Positions 1 to 7,734 of a stretch of 64,000 bases of DNA are shown here, in pieces. Both the position numbers and the translations under genes were made by a program. Under the pieces are notes generated by a model. That model was given only the letters and a program-made list of their open reading frames with translations. It searched no databases and had not been told where the DNA came from. Positions within the stretch are counted from its first letter, which is position 1. Each line of letters begins with the position of its first letter. Source of the DNA: Armatimonas rosea (GTDB lineage: Bacteria; Armatimonadota; Armatimonadia; Armatimonadales; Armatimonadaceae); assembly GCF_014202505.1 (NCBI RefSeq), contig NZ_JACHGW010000002.1:1178001-1242000 (forward strand), in the 5' to 3' direction.

Positions 1-972
1 CCACGCCTCCTTGACATTGGTCTCGTACTCCTGGGCGATCTCACGCTCCGCCGGGTAGCGCCCCGCAACTCCCTTGGCCTTGCTGGGAATGCTAATCTCA
101 AAGTTAAAGCCATAGATCCCGTAGCTGTAGTACGCGTGGGTGTAGGTCAACCCCGAGTTCCCGCCGCGCACTCCCGGCGCGGGCTCGCTCCCCGGCGACG
201 ACTTCGTAATGGAGTAGGGCGAGTCGCTCTGGCGCTGCTGCATTCCCTTGACGATCTTGAGATAGCGGGCATGGTCGGGGGCGATACTGTGGGCGGGAAA
301 GAGAATCTCCCGCAGGGGACTGTGGATATCCATAAACGCCCGCAGGTTGGGATGGCTTGCAAAAAACGCATCCAGCGCCTGGTTCTCCGGCTCGGAGAGG
401 GGAGCGAGCCCCTCAAAGATATCGGCACCGGGCCGCGCCGTGGAGTCGTTCCAGGTCGAGTCGATCTCACGCCCCCCGCCCCAGCGCACGGGGAAGTTAC
501 GGTTGAGGTCCACCCCAAACGTCCCATCGGGATTGGGAACACGGTTCTTGCGCCAGTCCTTGTGCCCCTCCTCCCAGAGCTTGCCATCGACATTGAACAT
601 CGGCACAAACCAAAGGCAGCGCCCGTTCTTCCAGCCCGCGGCCAGCTCTTCATCCAGAAAGCGCAGGGTGCAGTAGGCGGGCTGCTGCTCACGCGGATGA
701 ATCCCGGAGAGCCACATCACCTCGGGCTGCCCCGGCTTGCCAATGCGCACCAAGGGGATACTGCGCCCCTCGCGGGTCTTTCCGGGAAGGGTGGAGAGCT
801 CGATCAGCTCGGGGTACTTCTGCTTCCACGCCGCGAGATGCTGCTCGATCTGGGCGAACGTGAGCAGGCGGTTGGACTGGCCTTCTCGCAGGGCGTCGCG
901 ACGGGGAGCGTCTTGAGCGAGGACGGGTGCGGTAAGCAGGAGGCAGGAAAGTGCTAGCAAGGAATGTTTCAT
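1..972 (-). CDS. Secreted M14 zinc carboxypeptidase, C-terminus off the left edge
   Basis: Reading from an ATG at 972 gives an open frame that runs off the window without a stop (about 324 residues). Residues 1-19 form a signal peptide ending VLAQ. The M14 metallocarboxypeptidase signature is visible: HPRE (zinc ligands H92 and E95), DLNRNF (the substrate-binding Asn-Arg pair), MDIHS (third zinc ligand) and NFEIS near the edge as the likely catalytic Glu. Family members remove C-terminal residues from peptides; the signal peptide places this one outside the cytoplasm. The frame from 147 to 692 on the same strand is a shadow. The upstream 188 bp hold a palindromic repeat. Substrate specificity cannot be read from what is visible. 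Confidence 0.9.
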   Translation of the reverse strand, partial: MKHSLLALSCLLLTAPVLAQDAPRRDALREGQSNRLLTFAQIEQHLAAWKQKYPELIELSTLPGKTREGRSIPLVRIGKPGQPEVMWLSGIHPREQQPAYCTLRFLDEELAAGWKNGRCLWFVPMFNVDGKLWEEGHKDWRKNRVPNPDGTFGVDLNRNFPVRWGGGREIDSTWNDSTARPGADIFEGLAPLSEPENQALDAFFASHPNLRAFMDIHSPLREILFPAHSIAPDHARYLKIVKGMQQRQSDSPYSITKSSPGSEPAPGVRGGNSGLTYTHAYYSYGIYGFNFEISIPSKAKGVAGRYPAEREIAQEYETNVKEAW

Positions 973-1025
973 GGTTTTGGAGGGCTCTGGAGTTTGGACA
1001 ATTTAGTAGCCCGGACAACGTAGTC

Positions 1026-1144
1026 GCCCGGACAACGAGTGTCCGGGCTTGAGAGGGCGACGGCTGCCTTCGCAGCCAACCGAATCTGTTGGGCACGACG
1101 GTGCCCGTCGCCCTCTTAAGCCCGAGGACTCGTTCCTCGGGCTT
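1026..1144. repeat. Nested palindromic intergenic element (R1)
   Basis: The left arm (gcccggacaacgagtgtcc, then gagagggcgacgg) is imperfectly mirrored by the right arm (ccgtcgccctctt, then a hairpin with aagcccgaggactcg). Each arm folds into its own hairpin, and two more hairpins (ctgccttcgcag; gggcacgacggtgccc) lie in the middle, giving a branched cruciform. A partial direct copy of the first 17 nt precedes it (about 1004-1020). It lies between two genes on the minus strand. Confidence 0.75.
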
Positions 1145-1159
1145 TGGGGCCTTGTGACC

Positions 1160-2002
1160 CTACGGCTGGCAGCCCAGCTGTGGCAAGAGACACGGAGCGC
1201 ACGAGGCGGCGGCGATCCCCGTTCCGGTGAGGACGGGAGTGCAGAGCGCCTGGTAGCGGTTATCGCCCACCGGGGGGTAGAAGTCCGCACTCAGCTTGCG
1301 TGCCTTAACATGCCCATCGGCCCAGATGACATTGGTCATGCCATTGTGCCGCCCACGGGGAGCGCCGTAGTCGTTTGCGCTGGCCATCAGGCTACTGCCC
1401 GAGTGGATCAGCAGGTACGGATAGCGGTTAGCGGTCGTGGTTCCCCCTACCGCGGTCGCGCTGGAGGTGCGCTTCTCCGGCCAGAGGTCCGAACTACCAA
1501 AGGCGGCGTTTTGCGCGGTCGAGGCTCCGTCCACAATCAGAACGGTCTCCGCTGGCCTCTCCATCGCCGGGAGCGAGCTGGTCGCCACGCCGGTTGCGGA
1601 GTTATTGCCGCCCAGGTAGTAGTTGTAGGCATAGGTCACCACAAAACCGGTGCCAATTCCACAGCCATTGGTGGCAGCGATCGTGCCTGCCGTGATCCCG
1701 GCGGTGCGAGGAGCCGTCGGGCACTGGAAGACCTGGGTACTCTTGATATAGGGCTGGATCATCGCCGGCCAGGAGCAGAGTGTGCCACTGGCAGACCCTC
1801 CCCACATCCCCATGAGCAGCATCTCGTCGTAGTCCTGCGTGTACATCAGCAGGCCCGTGGCGATCTGTTTCTGGTTGGAGAGGCAGGAGGCTGCGCGGGC
1901 TTTCTCGCGCGCCTGAGCGAAGACAGGAAAGAGGATGGCGGCCAGAATCGCGATAATGGCGATCACCACCAGGAGTTCAATGAGGGTAAAGGTACGACGC
2001 AT
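1160..2002 (-). CDS. Prepilin-type N-terminal / H-X9-DG domain protein (DUF1559-like)
   Basis: 280 aa. It begins with a type IV prepilin N-terminus, [20 protein letters not shown], the hydrophobic pilin stalk that prepilin peptidase cuts before Phe5. The residue before the cut is Thr rather than the usual Gly. Near the C-terminus is H219-x9-D229-G230, the H-X9-DG signature of the large pseudopilin-like families abundant in Planctomycetes and Armatimonadota. The body is rich in Gly, Ser, Thr and aromatics. These proteins are inferred to be surface or secretion-system pseudopilins; their true function is unknown. A Shine-Dalgarno (gggagg, 7 nt before ATG) supports the start. The longer opposite-strand frame 1049-2233 is a shadow. 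Confidence 0.9.
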   Translation of the reverse strand: MRRTFTLIELLVVIAIIAILAAILFPVFAQAREKARAASCLSNQKQIATGLLMYTQDYDEMLLMGMWGGSASGTLCSWPAMIQPYIKSTQVFQCPTAPRTAGITAGTIAATNGCGIGTGFVVTYAYNYYLGGNNSATGVATSSLPAMERPAETVLIVDGASTAQNAAFGSSDLWPEKRTSSATAVGGTTTANRYPYLLIHSGSSLMASANDYGAPRGRHNGMTNVIWADGHVKARKLSADFYPPVGDNRYQALCTPVLTGTGIAAASCAPCLLPQLGCQP

Positions 2003-2152
2003 GGGTCAACCTCCCAGAGTAAGCGTGCCCCGTGTGCCCAGGCGGACGGCAGGGCAAAAAATACTATCGGCGCTCCCTCGGGGATGTTCCCCGTGCAAGC
2101 TTGCTTTCTCGTGCAGACGACTTGCCTTTGCGCCAGTGACGCCGACGCTGGC

Positions 2153-2158
2153 ATTATA
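2153..2158 (-). promoter_or_regulatory. Possible -10 box for the prepilin gene
   Basis: A perfect TATAAT reads on the minus strand here, about 150 nt upstream of the prepilin ATG. No convincing -35 is seen; the upstream DNA is the left arm of the palindromic element at 2170-2290. Confidence 0.35.
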
Positions 2159-2169
2159 CCCGGCGAAGA

Positions 2170-2290
2170 GCCGGGGATTGAAATCCCCGCCTCCGATTTT
2201 TGGGAGCGTCCCGAGGACGCACGGAGCTTGTAGGTTTCGCGCGTCCCCGGGGACGCTCCCTCTTTTCTGCCGGGGATTTCAACCCCCGGC
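2170..2290. repeat. Nested palindromic intergenic element (R2), GATTGAAATC family
   Basis: The outer arms are two hairpins with a shared core: gccggggattgaaatcccc on the left and cggggatttcaacccccgg on the right. Inside are matching arms gggagcgtcccgaggacgc and gcgtccccggggacgctccc around an unpaired centre. The element at 61954-62073 has the same architecture and an identical gagcgtcccgaggacgc block, so these are two copies of one family. Confidence 0.8.
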
Positions 2291-2311
2291 AAATCCCCAG
2301 CACCAAAAAGA

Positions 2312-2352
2312 ATCGCTCGGGTAAGAGGCACGCCTGCCCTTACCCGAGCGAT
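2312..2352. other. Long perfect hairpin in an otherwise gene-free stretch
   Basis: The arm atcgctcgggtaag (2312-2325) pairs perfectly with cttacccgagcgat (2339-2352), extendable past one mismatch by ggca/tgcc. On the minus strand it is followed by ATTCTTTTTGG, so it could end a transcript in that direction, although no minus-strand gene lies upstream. Apart from R2 and this hairpin I see nothing in 2003-2495. Confidence 0.5.
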
Positions 2353-2546
2353 CCTTAGCTTGACGGTATCATCAGCGCCTTCCTCAAGAGTGGCTTCGCG
2401 GTCCGCCTTGGGGTTGGCTCTGGTCACAAGATTGTGATGACAAGAGTATAGGCAAAACGCGGTGGGCTCGCTGTGACCAGCGACACCGAAAAATCGTGAT
2501 CTTAGTCACAGAAGGAAGCGGGGCCTGCGATGTCGAAAGGTCTGGT

Positions 2547-3122
2547 GTGAACGAAGGAGTTTTAGGAGAGCCGCGCGCCCAGGATATTCGCCTCTACCGG
2601 AAGGCGGCAATCGCTGTCGTCTCCACCTATCTGGGGCTGGACGAGGCCTTTGTCGAGGCGGTCTTACTGGATCAGATGGACGAGTACCTGGAGGCCCTCG
2701 CCGAGGTACGGGAGCGGCTGAAGGCGGAGCACTACGACGACTACCTCTCGCTCCTGGCCCGTGAGGTGATTGTCCGCTATGCTGCCACAGCGGCCGAGGG
2801 CCTCGCCGCCGATCCCGAGAGCCCGCTGGCACGCCGCCGGATCATGGGCGATACCGGCGGCTTTGGCTTCAACGACGATGTCAATGCGGTGGTTCGGCTC
2901 CATGAGATCTTTGAGCTACTAGAGTCGCCCTACGCGGAGAGCGAGGCGGAGGCGATCCTGGTGACCACCAAGCGCCAGATGTGCAACTACTACAACTCCG
3001 TCGCCTACCACCTGGTCCGCGGCCCGCTCCTCCCAGTCATTATCGAGGTCGCGGAGGAGTATGTCCACGACGACCAGCTCTCCGCCGCTCGTGTCCGTGA
3101 GCTCGTGATCGCCGCGCAGTAG
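2547..3122 (+). CDS. Conserved-looking helical protein of unknown function
   Basis: 191 aa from a GTG at 2547, which has gaaagg 6 nt upstream. The frame stays open back to a GTG at 2496, giving 208 aa, but that start has no ribosome site. The protein is acidic, almost entirely predicted helix, and has no signal peptide or membrane segment. I recognise no domain. Visible landmarks are a Leu/Glu-rich region at about 30-65 and a GDTGGFGFNDD segment in the middle. A strong terminator follows at once, so it looks like a single-gene unit. Codon use matches the neighbours. Confidence 0.7.
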   Translation: MNEGVLGEPRAQDIRLYRKAAIAVVSTYLGLDEAFVEAVLLDQMDEYLEALAEVRERLKAEHYDDYLSLLAREVIVRYAATAAEGLAADPESPLARRRIMGDTGGFGFNDDVNAVVRLHEIFELLESPYAESEAEAILVTTKRQMCNYYNSVAYHLVRGPLLPVIIEVAEEYVHDDQLSAARVRELVIAAQ

Positions 3123-3136
3123 CCGATAATAAAAAA

Positions 3137-3172
3137 TTGCCCCCGCGCCGGAGCGTGGGGGCAAGTTTTATT
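3137..3172. terminator. Bidirectional intrinsic terminator
   Basis: A 12-bp stem, ttgcccccgcgc with gcgtgggggcaa (one G-T pair), has a 4-nt loop. It is followed by gttttattt on the plus strand and by a T-run on the minus strand (aaaaaa before the stem). It separates the convergent unknown gene and ccmF. Confidence 0.85.
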
Positions 3173-3184
3173 TGGTGAGCTTGC

Positions 3185-5626
3185 CTATTCCTTGAGCCGT
3201 CGCCGGTAGGAGATAAAGCCGCCAATGGTGTAGAGCAGAGTCCCCAGCCAGACAAACCAGATCAGAGGCTTGGTGGAGAGCTCCACAAAGACCGCATCAC
3301 CGGGATCGGGGGCGTTGAAGGTCTCGAAGCGCAGGGTCTGGTAGGTGGCAAACTCCTCCATGCGCCGCCCCTCCATAAACGAGGGCTCCTTCATCAGGGC
3401 TTGCTGGAACGCCGGAGTGCCCGGTGCACCCGCCTCTTTGGCCCGTGCGACTGCCGCCGCCGAGGCTGCCTGCTTCTCCTTGATCTCTTTCTCGACCGGA
3501 GCGGGCACCATGCGCAGGATCACCTTGCCGTACTTGCCACCCGGCCCTGGGATCTCCACGACCTCGGAGTAGGCACCGCCCGCCGACGGCTCATGCCGCA
3601 CGGAGACCTTCACGGGAGTCTGCTTGCCCTGGTAGGTGACAATCACATTGGCGGTCATGCGTACCGCAGAGAGCTTGTTGAACTCGTCCTCGCTGTGCTT
3701 GGCAAGAACCTCCTTGGCTTTGTCGTCGAGGTCATAGCTCATGAGGGTAAACGTGTACTCCCCAAGAGTCTTGGTCTCGCCCTTTTTGAGGGAGAAGAGC
3801 CAGTTGGAGCTGGTGGCATCGGGCTGGTCCACGAACTCCTGGGCCTCACCACCTAGCGCGAGATAGACATCGCCCCAGAACTTATGGTGGATCGCGGGCG
3901 GGTTGGCCTGGGGGCTGTCCTTGCCCTCCCAGGGAACGTAGGTGTAGTGCGGCTCGGCGTCCCACTGCTTATTGCCATCGACCACTTTAATGCGGATGGC
4001 ATTGTCGCGCTCAAACGGGTGCTGGGTGTAGCCTTCGTAGGTGAGCTTGTAGCCAAGCGCCTCGGTGGGCTGACCCTTGATGAGCAAGATGCCCTCCTTG
4101 TGCTTGGAGAACATCACCAGCCCCGCAAGGCCTGCCAGGAGCAAGCCAACCCCGGCGTGGGCAACATGGCCACCGATACTCAGCCGCCCCGCCGGCGACT
4201 TCAGCCGTGGCGCGATCAGAATGGCGTTGGCGATCAGGCAGAACAGCGATGCTGCAAAGAGCAGCACCATCGCGGGGTGGCGCAGCCCTAAGTACATCCC
4301 CGCTCCGGTAAAGCCCATCGCCAGGATAATCGCGGCCAAGTACGACGGGAAGAGGCGCTTGTAGGCGCTCTGGGCATCCCCGTTCTTCCAGGTAAGGTAG
4401 GGCGCGGCGGCCATGATCAGGAGCATCCCAATGGCCGGTGCGTAGAGCGCCTTGTTGTAGAACTCGGGCTCGGCGGCTTGGCCCTTGGCGCTCCAGAGCT
4501 TGGTGATCAGCGGGCCGGACATTCCCAGCGCCACAAAGAAGCCGATCAGCCCGATAATGATCCCGCCCGCCGCAAAGCCCGTCTCCCGGCTCAAGAACGC
4601 CGCCGCCGATTTTTCTTCGTCGCGCTTGGGAATGTCCCAGTTTCGCAGCAAGAGCAGCCCGAGCGGGATAAAGGTCCACATCAGGACCCCGATCAAGATC
4701 AGCCAGAAGCCATCGTTGCCCAGTGACGAGAACGAGTGGACGGAGAAGTCGGAGAGGACACCGGTTCGGGTGAGGAAGGTGCCGTAGAACATCGCGGCGA
4801 AGGGCAGGATGCCCAGGAAGAAGTTGGGCTTGCGCCAGGAGCCGTTCTTTTTCTGCAGGACCAGCCCGTGCAGGAGCGAGGTCAGCAGGAGCCAGGGGAA
4901 CAGCGACGTGTTCTCGACCGGGTCCCAGGCCCAGAAGCCGCCCCAGCCCAGGGTCTCGTAGGCCCAGTAGCCGCCCAGCGAGAGCCCGAAGCCCAGGGTC
5001 GCAAAAGAGAAGAGGGTCCAGGGAAGCGCGGACTTGACCCAGCCGTCCCAGTCCCGGTGCAGCAGGCCATAGATCGCCCAGACCGACGGCAGCAGAGTCG
5101 AGGCAAAACCTAGGAAGAGAATGGGCGGATGGATCACCATCCAGTAGTTCTCCAGCGATGGGTTCAGGCCACGGCCATCGGCGGGGATGGGCAGCTTGCC
5201 CAGAGCGAAGGGGCACTTGACCAGCAAGATGCAGAGCAGGTAGACCTGCGCGATCCCGAAGATCGGCCAGGCCTTGGCGCTGTTCTTGCCGCCACGGTAG
5301 GCCAGCCAGAGCCCCAGCACCGCGGTCCAGAATGCCCAGAGGAGCATGGAGCCCTCTTGGCCACCCCAGAACGCGGCCATCAGGTACCAGGTCTTGGTAC
5401 GCCGCGACGTGTACTCGGCGACATAGTGCACCTGAAACTGGTGGGTGGCAATCAGGTAGGCAAGGTAGGCACACGCCCCGACAACCCCGGTGGTCGCCAG
5501 GGCCACAAAGCGCTTCGCCCACTCACAGAGCCCGCTCCGCTCGCCCTTGCCACAGAGAACAAAGAGCACATTGGCGATCACGGTTGTCGCGAGGGCAAAT
5601 CCAAGAAGTGTATATCCTATGGGCAT
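3185..5626 (-). CDS. ccmF: Cytochrome c maturation protein CcmF (haem lyase subunit)
   Basis: 813 aa, a polytopic membrane protein. It has the WWD haem-handling motif WGGFWAWDPVENTSLFPWL flanked by conserved histidines: HPPILFLGF before it, LLHGL and FSVHSFSS after it, and GHVAHAGVGLLLAG further on. A large non-membrane domain follows (about 540-770), then a last C-terminal helix. The length is longer than the roughly 650 aa of E. coli CcmF. In the family CcmF takes haem from holo-CcmE and attaches it to apocytochrome CxxCH at the outer face of the membrane. It is the last gene of the ccm cluster, separated from ccmE by a palindromic repeat. No clear Shine-Dalgarno precedes the ATG at 5626. 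Confidence 0.95.
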   Translation of the reverse strand: MPIGYTLLGFALATTVIANVLFVLCGKGERSGLCEWAKRFVALATTGVVGACAYLAYLIATHQFQVHYVAEYTSRRTKTWYLMAAFWGGQEGSMLLWAFWTAVLGLWLAYRGGKNSAKAWPIFGIAQVYLLCILLVKCPFALGKLPIPADGRGLNPSLENYWMVIHPPILFLGFASTLLPSVWAIYGLLHRDWDGWVKSALPWTLFSFATLGFGLSLGGYWAYETLGWGGFWAWDPVENTSLFPWLLLTSLLHGLVLQKKNGSWRKPNFFLGILPFAAMFYGTFLTRTGVLSDFSVHSFSSLGNDGFWLILIGVLMWTFIPLGLLLLRNWDIPKRDEEKSAAAFLSRETGFAAGGIIIGLIGFFVALGMSGPLITKLWSAKGQAAEPEFYNKALYAPAIGMLLIMAAAPYLTWKNGDAQSAYKRLFPSYLAAIILAMGFTGAGMYLGLRHPAMVLLFAASLFCLIANAILIAPRLKSPAGRLSIGGHVAHAGVGLLLAGLAGLVMFSKHKEGILLIKGQPTEALGYKLTYEGYTQHPFERDNAIRIKVVDGNKQWDAEPHYTYVPWEGKDSPQANPPAIHHKFWGDVYLALGGEAQEFVDQPDATSSNWLFSLKKGETKTLGEYTFTLMSYDLDDKAKEVLAKHSEDEFNKLSAVRMTANVIVTYQGKQTPVKVSVRHEPSAGGAYSEVVEIPGPGGKYGKVILRMVPAPVEKEIKEKQAASAAAVARAKEAGAPGTPAFQQALMKEPSFMEGRRMEEFATYQTLRFETFNAPDPGDAVFVELSTKPLIWFVWLGTLLYTIGGFISYRRRLKE

Positions 5627-5640
5627 AATTTTTTTCTCTG

Positions 5641-5752
5641 CCGCCGATTGAAATCGGCGTCTGCAATCGCCTTCGGCTGCAAAGCCCGTGCCGGGCTAGG
5701 GAGATTGGGAGCCCGGCACGGGCTTTGCGGCACGGAGTGCCACTGATGACGC
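5641..5752. repeat. Palindromic element (R3) inside the ccm operon
   Basis: The first part is a hairpin around the family core, ccgccgattgaaatcggcg. The second is a perfect 19-bp stem, gcaaagcccgtgccgggct (5679-5697) with agcccggcacgggctttgc (5710-5728), around a 12-nt loop. It fills the gap between ccmE and ccmF. Confidence 0.8.
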
Positions 5753-5772
5753 CTCATTTTATGGGGCGACTT

Positions 5773-6153
5773 TTAATCCGCCTTGACTTCCTCTTCGTAC
5801 TTGCTGGGGCACTTGACCAGGAGCTTGCGCGCCTCGAAGTACTCGCCGTTCCAGCTCCCGATCGCGGTGACTTGCGTGGCTTGGTCGAAGCTATTGGGCT
5901 TGGACTTCTTAAAGCGCACGGGAATGGTCTCGCCGGTCTTTTCTTCCTTGAGGGTGAAGCTCAGCACGCCGGTGTAGGTGATGGGCTGCGAGCGGTCCAG
6001 TGGCCCCATGATCTGGAAGACCCGGTCCTTGCTAGCCTTGGCCTCGGTGAAGGAGACATAGGGGGTGAGGTTGGTGACGAACTGCCCGGCGCCGTAGGCC
6101 AGCGCGGCAAAGATCAGCACGGTCGCTGCGGTGGTTCCTGCTTTGAGTTTCAT
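5773..6153 (-). CDS. ccmE: Haem chaperone CcmE, CxxxY variant
   Basis: 126 aa with an N-terminal membrane anchor (about 8-27) and the short beta-barrel (OB-fold) typical of CcmE. In classical CcmE a histidine in HxxxY binds haem covalently. Here the matching site is C115-P-S-K-Y119 within KLLVKCPSKYEEE, so Cys replaces His. Such CxxxY CcmE proteins are known from variant Ccm systems in Desulfovibrio and archaea that also lack CcmG and CcmH, and none of those genes is seen here. The ATG overlaps the ccmD stop codon (ATGA), so translation is coupled. Confidence 0.93.
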   Translation of the reverse strand: MKLKAGTTAATVLIFAALAYGAGQFVTNLTPYVSFTEAKASKDRVFQIMGPLDRSQPITYTGVLSFTLKEEKTGETIPVRFKKSKPNSFDQATQVTAIGSWNGEYFEARKLLVKCPSKYEEEVKAD

Positions 6154-6287
6154 TGTCGGTTCTCCAGACGTGCCAGCTGGGCGACCCGCTGCTCCAGGGC
6201 ACTCGCCTTCTTATCGAGCATCCAGACAAAGGCAAAGACCCCCGCCCAGATCACGACCGCGACCAGTAGTAAGAAAGCCATGTTCAT
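6150..6287 (-). CDS. ccmD: CcmD-like small membrane protein
   Basis: 45 aa, starting MNMAFLLLVAVVIWAGV. A single hydrophobic segment (about 3-24) is followed by a charged tail (DKKASALEQRVAQLARLENRQ) that looks helical or coiled-coil. Size, topology and position between ccmC and ccmE match CcmD, which in the family helps release holo-CcmE from the CcmABC complex. The start lies one base after the ccmC stop and the stop overlaps the ccmE start. CcmD is poorly conserved in sequence, so the call rests on topology and context. Confidence 0.85.
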   Translation of the reverse strand: MNMAFLLLVAVVIWAGVFAFVWMLDKKASALEQRVAQLARLENRQ

Positions 6288-6288
6288 C

Positions 6289-6939
6289 TTAGTTGTAGTC
6301 TACCTCCTCAAGGGCCAGCCGCGCACGGTCGAGCCGTAGGGCGATATTCTGAATCCAGAACATCATCCCGAGCAGGGGGGGGAGGATTCCCAGGTAGATC
6401 GCCGTGCGGTAGCTCGAATCAAACTTGGTGTTGGTGGGATGCAGCGACATCAGGTACTTGGGGATGACATAGCCCAAGAGGGGAGTCATCACCGCCACAA
6501 AGAGCCCAAAGACCGCGCAGATCGCCCCGCGCTTCTCGATATCCTCGATACTGCTGCGGAGCACGAAGTAGGCGCAGTAGATCAGCATCAGCAGAAAGAC
6601 ACTGGTCTCGCGGGGGTCCCAGTTCCAGAAGCTTCCCCACTGCACATAGGCAAAGATCGAGCCGGTCGCCGTGGTCAGGGCGCAGAAGAGCAGCGCCAGC
6701 CCCGCCCCCGACGCCGACCGGGCATCGTCGATCAGCTCTCGCTTCTGGAGGTACTTCCAGCCGTGCCACGCCGACATCCACGACGCCGTGACGGCGACAT
6801 AGGCGCAGGGCAGGTGCAGGGCGACAATGCGCGCCAGCTCCGGGTCGGCGAAGAACTTGGCCGCGGGGAGCTTGAGAAAGACATAGGCTAGCCCCGCGAC
6901 CATCCAGAGTCCGATCCCGATTTTAAGCTCTTTTCTCAT
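6289..6939 (-). CDS. ccmC: Haem-handling membrane protein CcmC
   Basis: 216 aa, predicted six membrane helices. The WWD-family motif is WGSFWNWDPRETSVFLLMLI at about 100-120, with flanking histidines in ALHLPCAYVAV and MSLHPTNTKF. Family role: presents haem to CcmE at the periplasmic side. It lies between ccmB and ccmD with a tight gap, as in classical ccm operons. Confidence 0.95.
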   Translation of the reverse strand: MRKELKIGIGLWMVAGLAYVFLKLPAAKFFADPELARIVALHLPCAYVAVTASWMSAWHGWKYLQKRELIDDARSASGAGLALLFCALTTATGSIFAYVQWGSFWNWDPRETSVFLLMLIYCAYFVLRSSIEDIEKRGAICAVFGLFVAVMTPLLGYVIPKYLMSLHPTNTKFDSSYRTAIYLGILPPLLGMMFWIQNIALRLDRARLALEEVDYN

Positions 6940-6948
6940 AGGTTATGG

Positions 6949-7659
6949 TTAGTCGTTCCAGATAAAATCAAACAGCCAGAGCGAGAGCAAGACTGCCGCC
7001 GCCGTGTAGAGCGAGAGCATGGCAAGATCCGCACCGGCAACCTGCCACGCCGAGCTCTTGACCCCCTCCAGCCCGATCCCCAGCGCCGCCTTGGTTCCAT
7101 TGAGCCCCGCCTGAAACGCTGGCACCAGGAGCGGAAAGGCCAGCGCCGCGAGCAGGCCACCGCGGGCCGTGGTCTGTGCCACCAGCGCCGCCATTGTCGT
7201 AAACACCGCCGCGATGGCAAGAGTGCCCATTCCTAGGACGCAGCAGAGTATCCCAACGTTCACACTCGCCAGGTCCAGCTCCAGCAGCGAGAAGAGCACG
7301 GGCGCGGTGAGCAGGTTCAGGACCAATAAGAGTACCGCATTAAAGGCAAACTTTCCCAGCCAGACCGCGTTCGGGCTCGCATAGAGCCGTAGCGCCAGTG
7401 CGGTCCCGCGCTCTGCCTCCTGCACAAACGCCCGCCCTAGCCCGGTCGCGGCGGTGAAGAGCGCCAGCACCCAGACCAGCGCCCCCGGAGTCAGCCGGTC
7501 CAGCTTTGCCTGCTTGAGCCCCAGCCCAAGGAGCACCAGCGCGCCCACCACAAAGAGCCCCACCCCCGAGAGCGCGACCCGTGTGCGCCACTCGGTACGG
7601 ACCTCTTTCAGGAAGACAGCACCTACTCCTAGCATGGGATGGTTTGTACCCTTTTTCAC
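6949..7659 (-). CDS. ccmB: Haem exporter-type membrane subunit CcmB
   Basis: 236 aa with six predicted membrane helices, including the pattern AFVQEAERGTALALRLYASP typical of CcmB after the first two helices. The frame opens at GTG 7659; an internal ATG at 7635 (MLGVGAVFLKEV) is an alternative start. In the family CcmB partners the ATPase CcmA in releasing holo-CcmE. No ccmA is found in this window, so the ATPase must be encoded elsewhere if the complex works. First gene of the ccmBCDEF cluster. Confidence 0.92.
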   Translation of the reverse strand: MKKGTNHPMLGVGAVFLKEVRTEWRTRVALSGVGLFVVGALVLLGLGLKQAKLDRLTPGALVWVLALFTAATGLGRAFVQEAERGTALALRLYASPNAVWLGKFAFNAVLLLVLNLLTAPVLFSLLELDLASVNVGILCCVLGMGTLAIAAVFTTMAALVAQTTARGGLLAALAFPLLVPAFQAGLNGTKAALGIGLEGVKSSAWQVAGADLAMLSLYTAAAVLLSLWLFDFIWND

Positions 7660-7722
7660 AAGTCTTGTCTATTGCCTCCCCTATGGTACACGATGGTTTA
7701 TGAGAAGAGCGTGAGGATGGCG

Positions 7723-7728
7723 TAAAAT
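7723..7728 (+). promoter_or_regulatory. -10 box, leaderless start of the ABC permease gene
   Basis: TAAAAT ends 6 nt before the ATG at 7735, which places the expected transcription start at the A of the ATG. There is no Shine-Dalgarno. Confidence 0.65.
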
Positions 7729-7734
7729 AGCGCC

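Noticed and set aside
26-957. Plus-strand frame near the left edge
   Set aside because: Antisense to the M14 carboxypeptidase, which has all its active-site motifs.
1049-2233. Long open frame of 394 codons on the plus strand
   Set aside because: Antisense to the prepilin gene with recognisable domains; low-complexity Arg/Gly-rich translation and no ribosome site.
2150-2300. CRISPR repeat, because GATTGAAA resembles the end of many CRISPR repeats
   Set aside because: Only paired hairpin copies, no regular spacing, no spacers and no cas genes.
2312-2352. Terminator of a minus-strand gene
   Set aside because: No credible minus-strand gene lies upstream of it; kept as an unexplained hairpin.
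1963-2427. 154-codon minus-strand frame upstream of the prepilin gene
   Set aside because: It runs through the palindromic element R2 and has no domain or ribosome site.
4011-5522. 503-codon frame on the minus strand inside ccmF
   Set aside because: Alternate-frame shadow of the GC-rich ccmF gene; no known domain.
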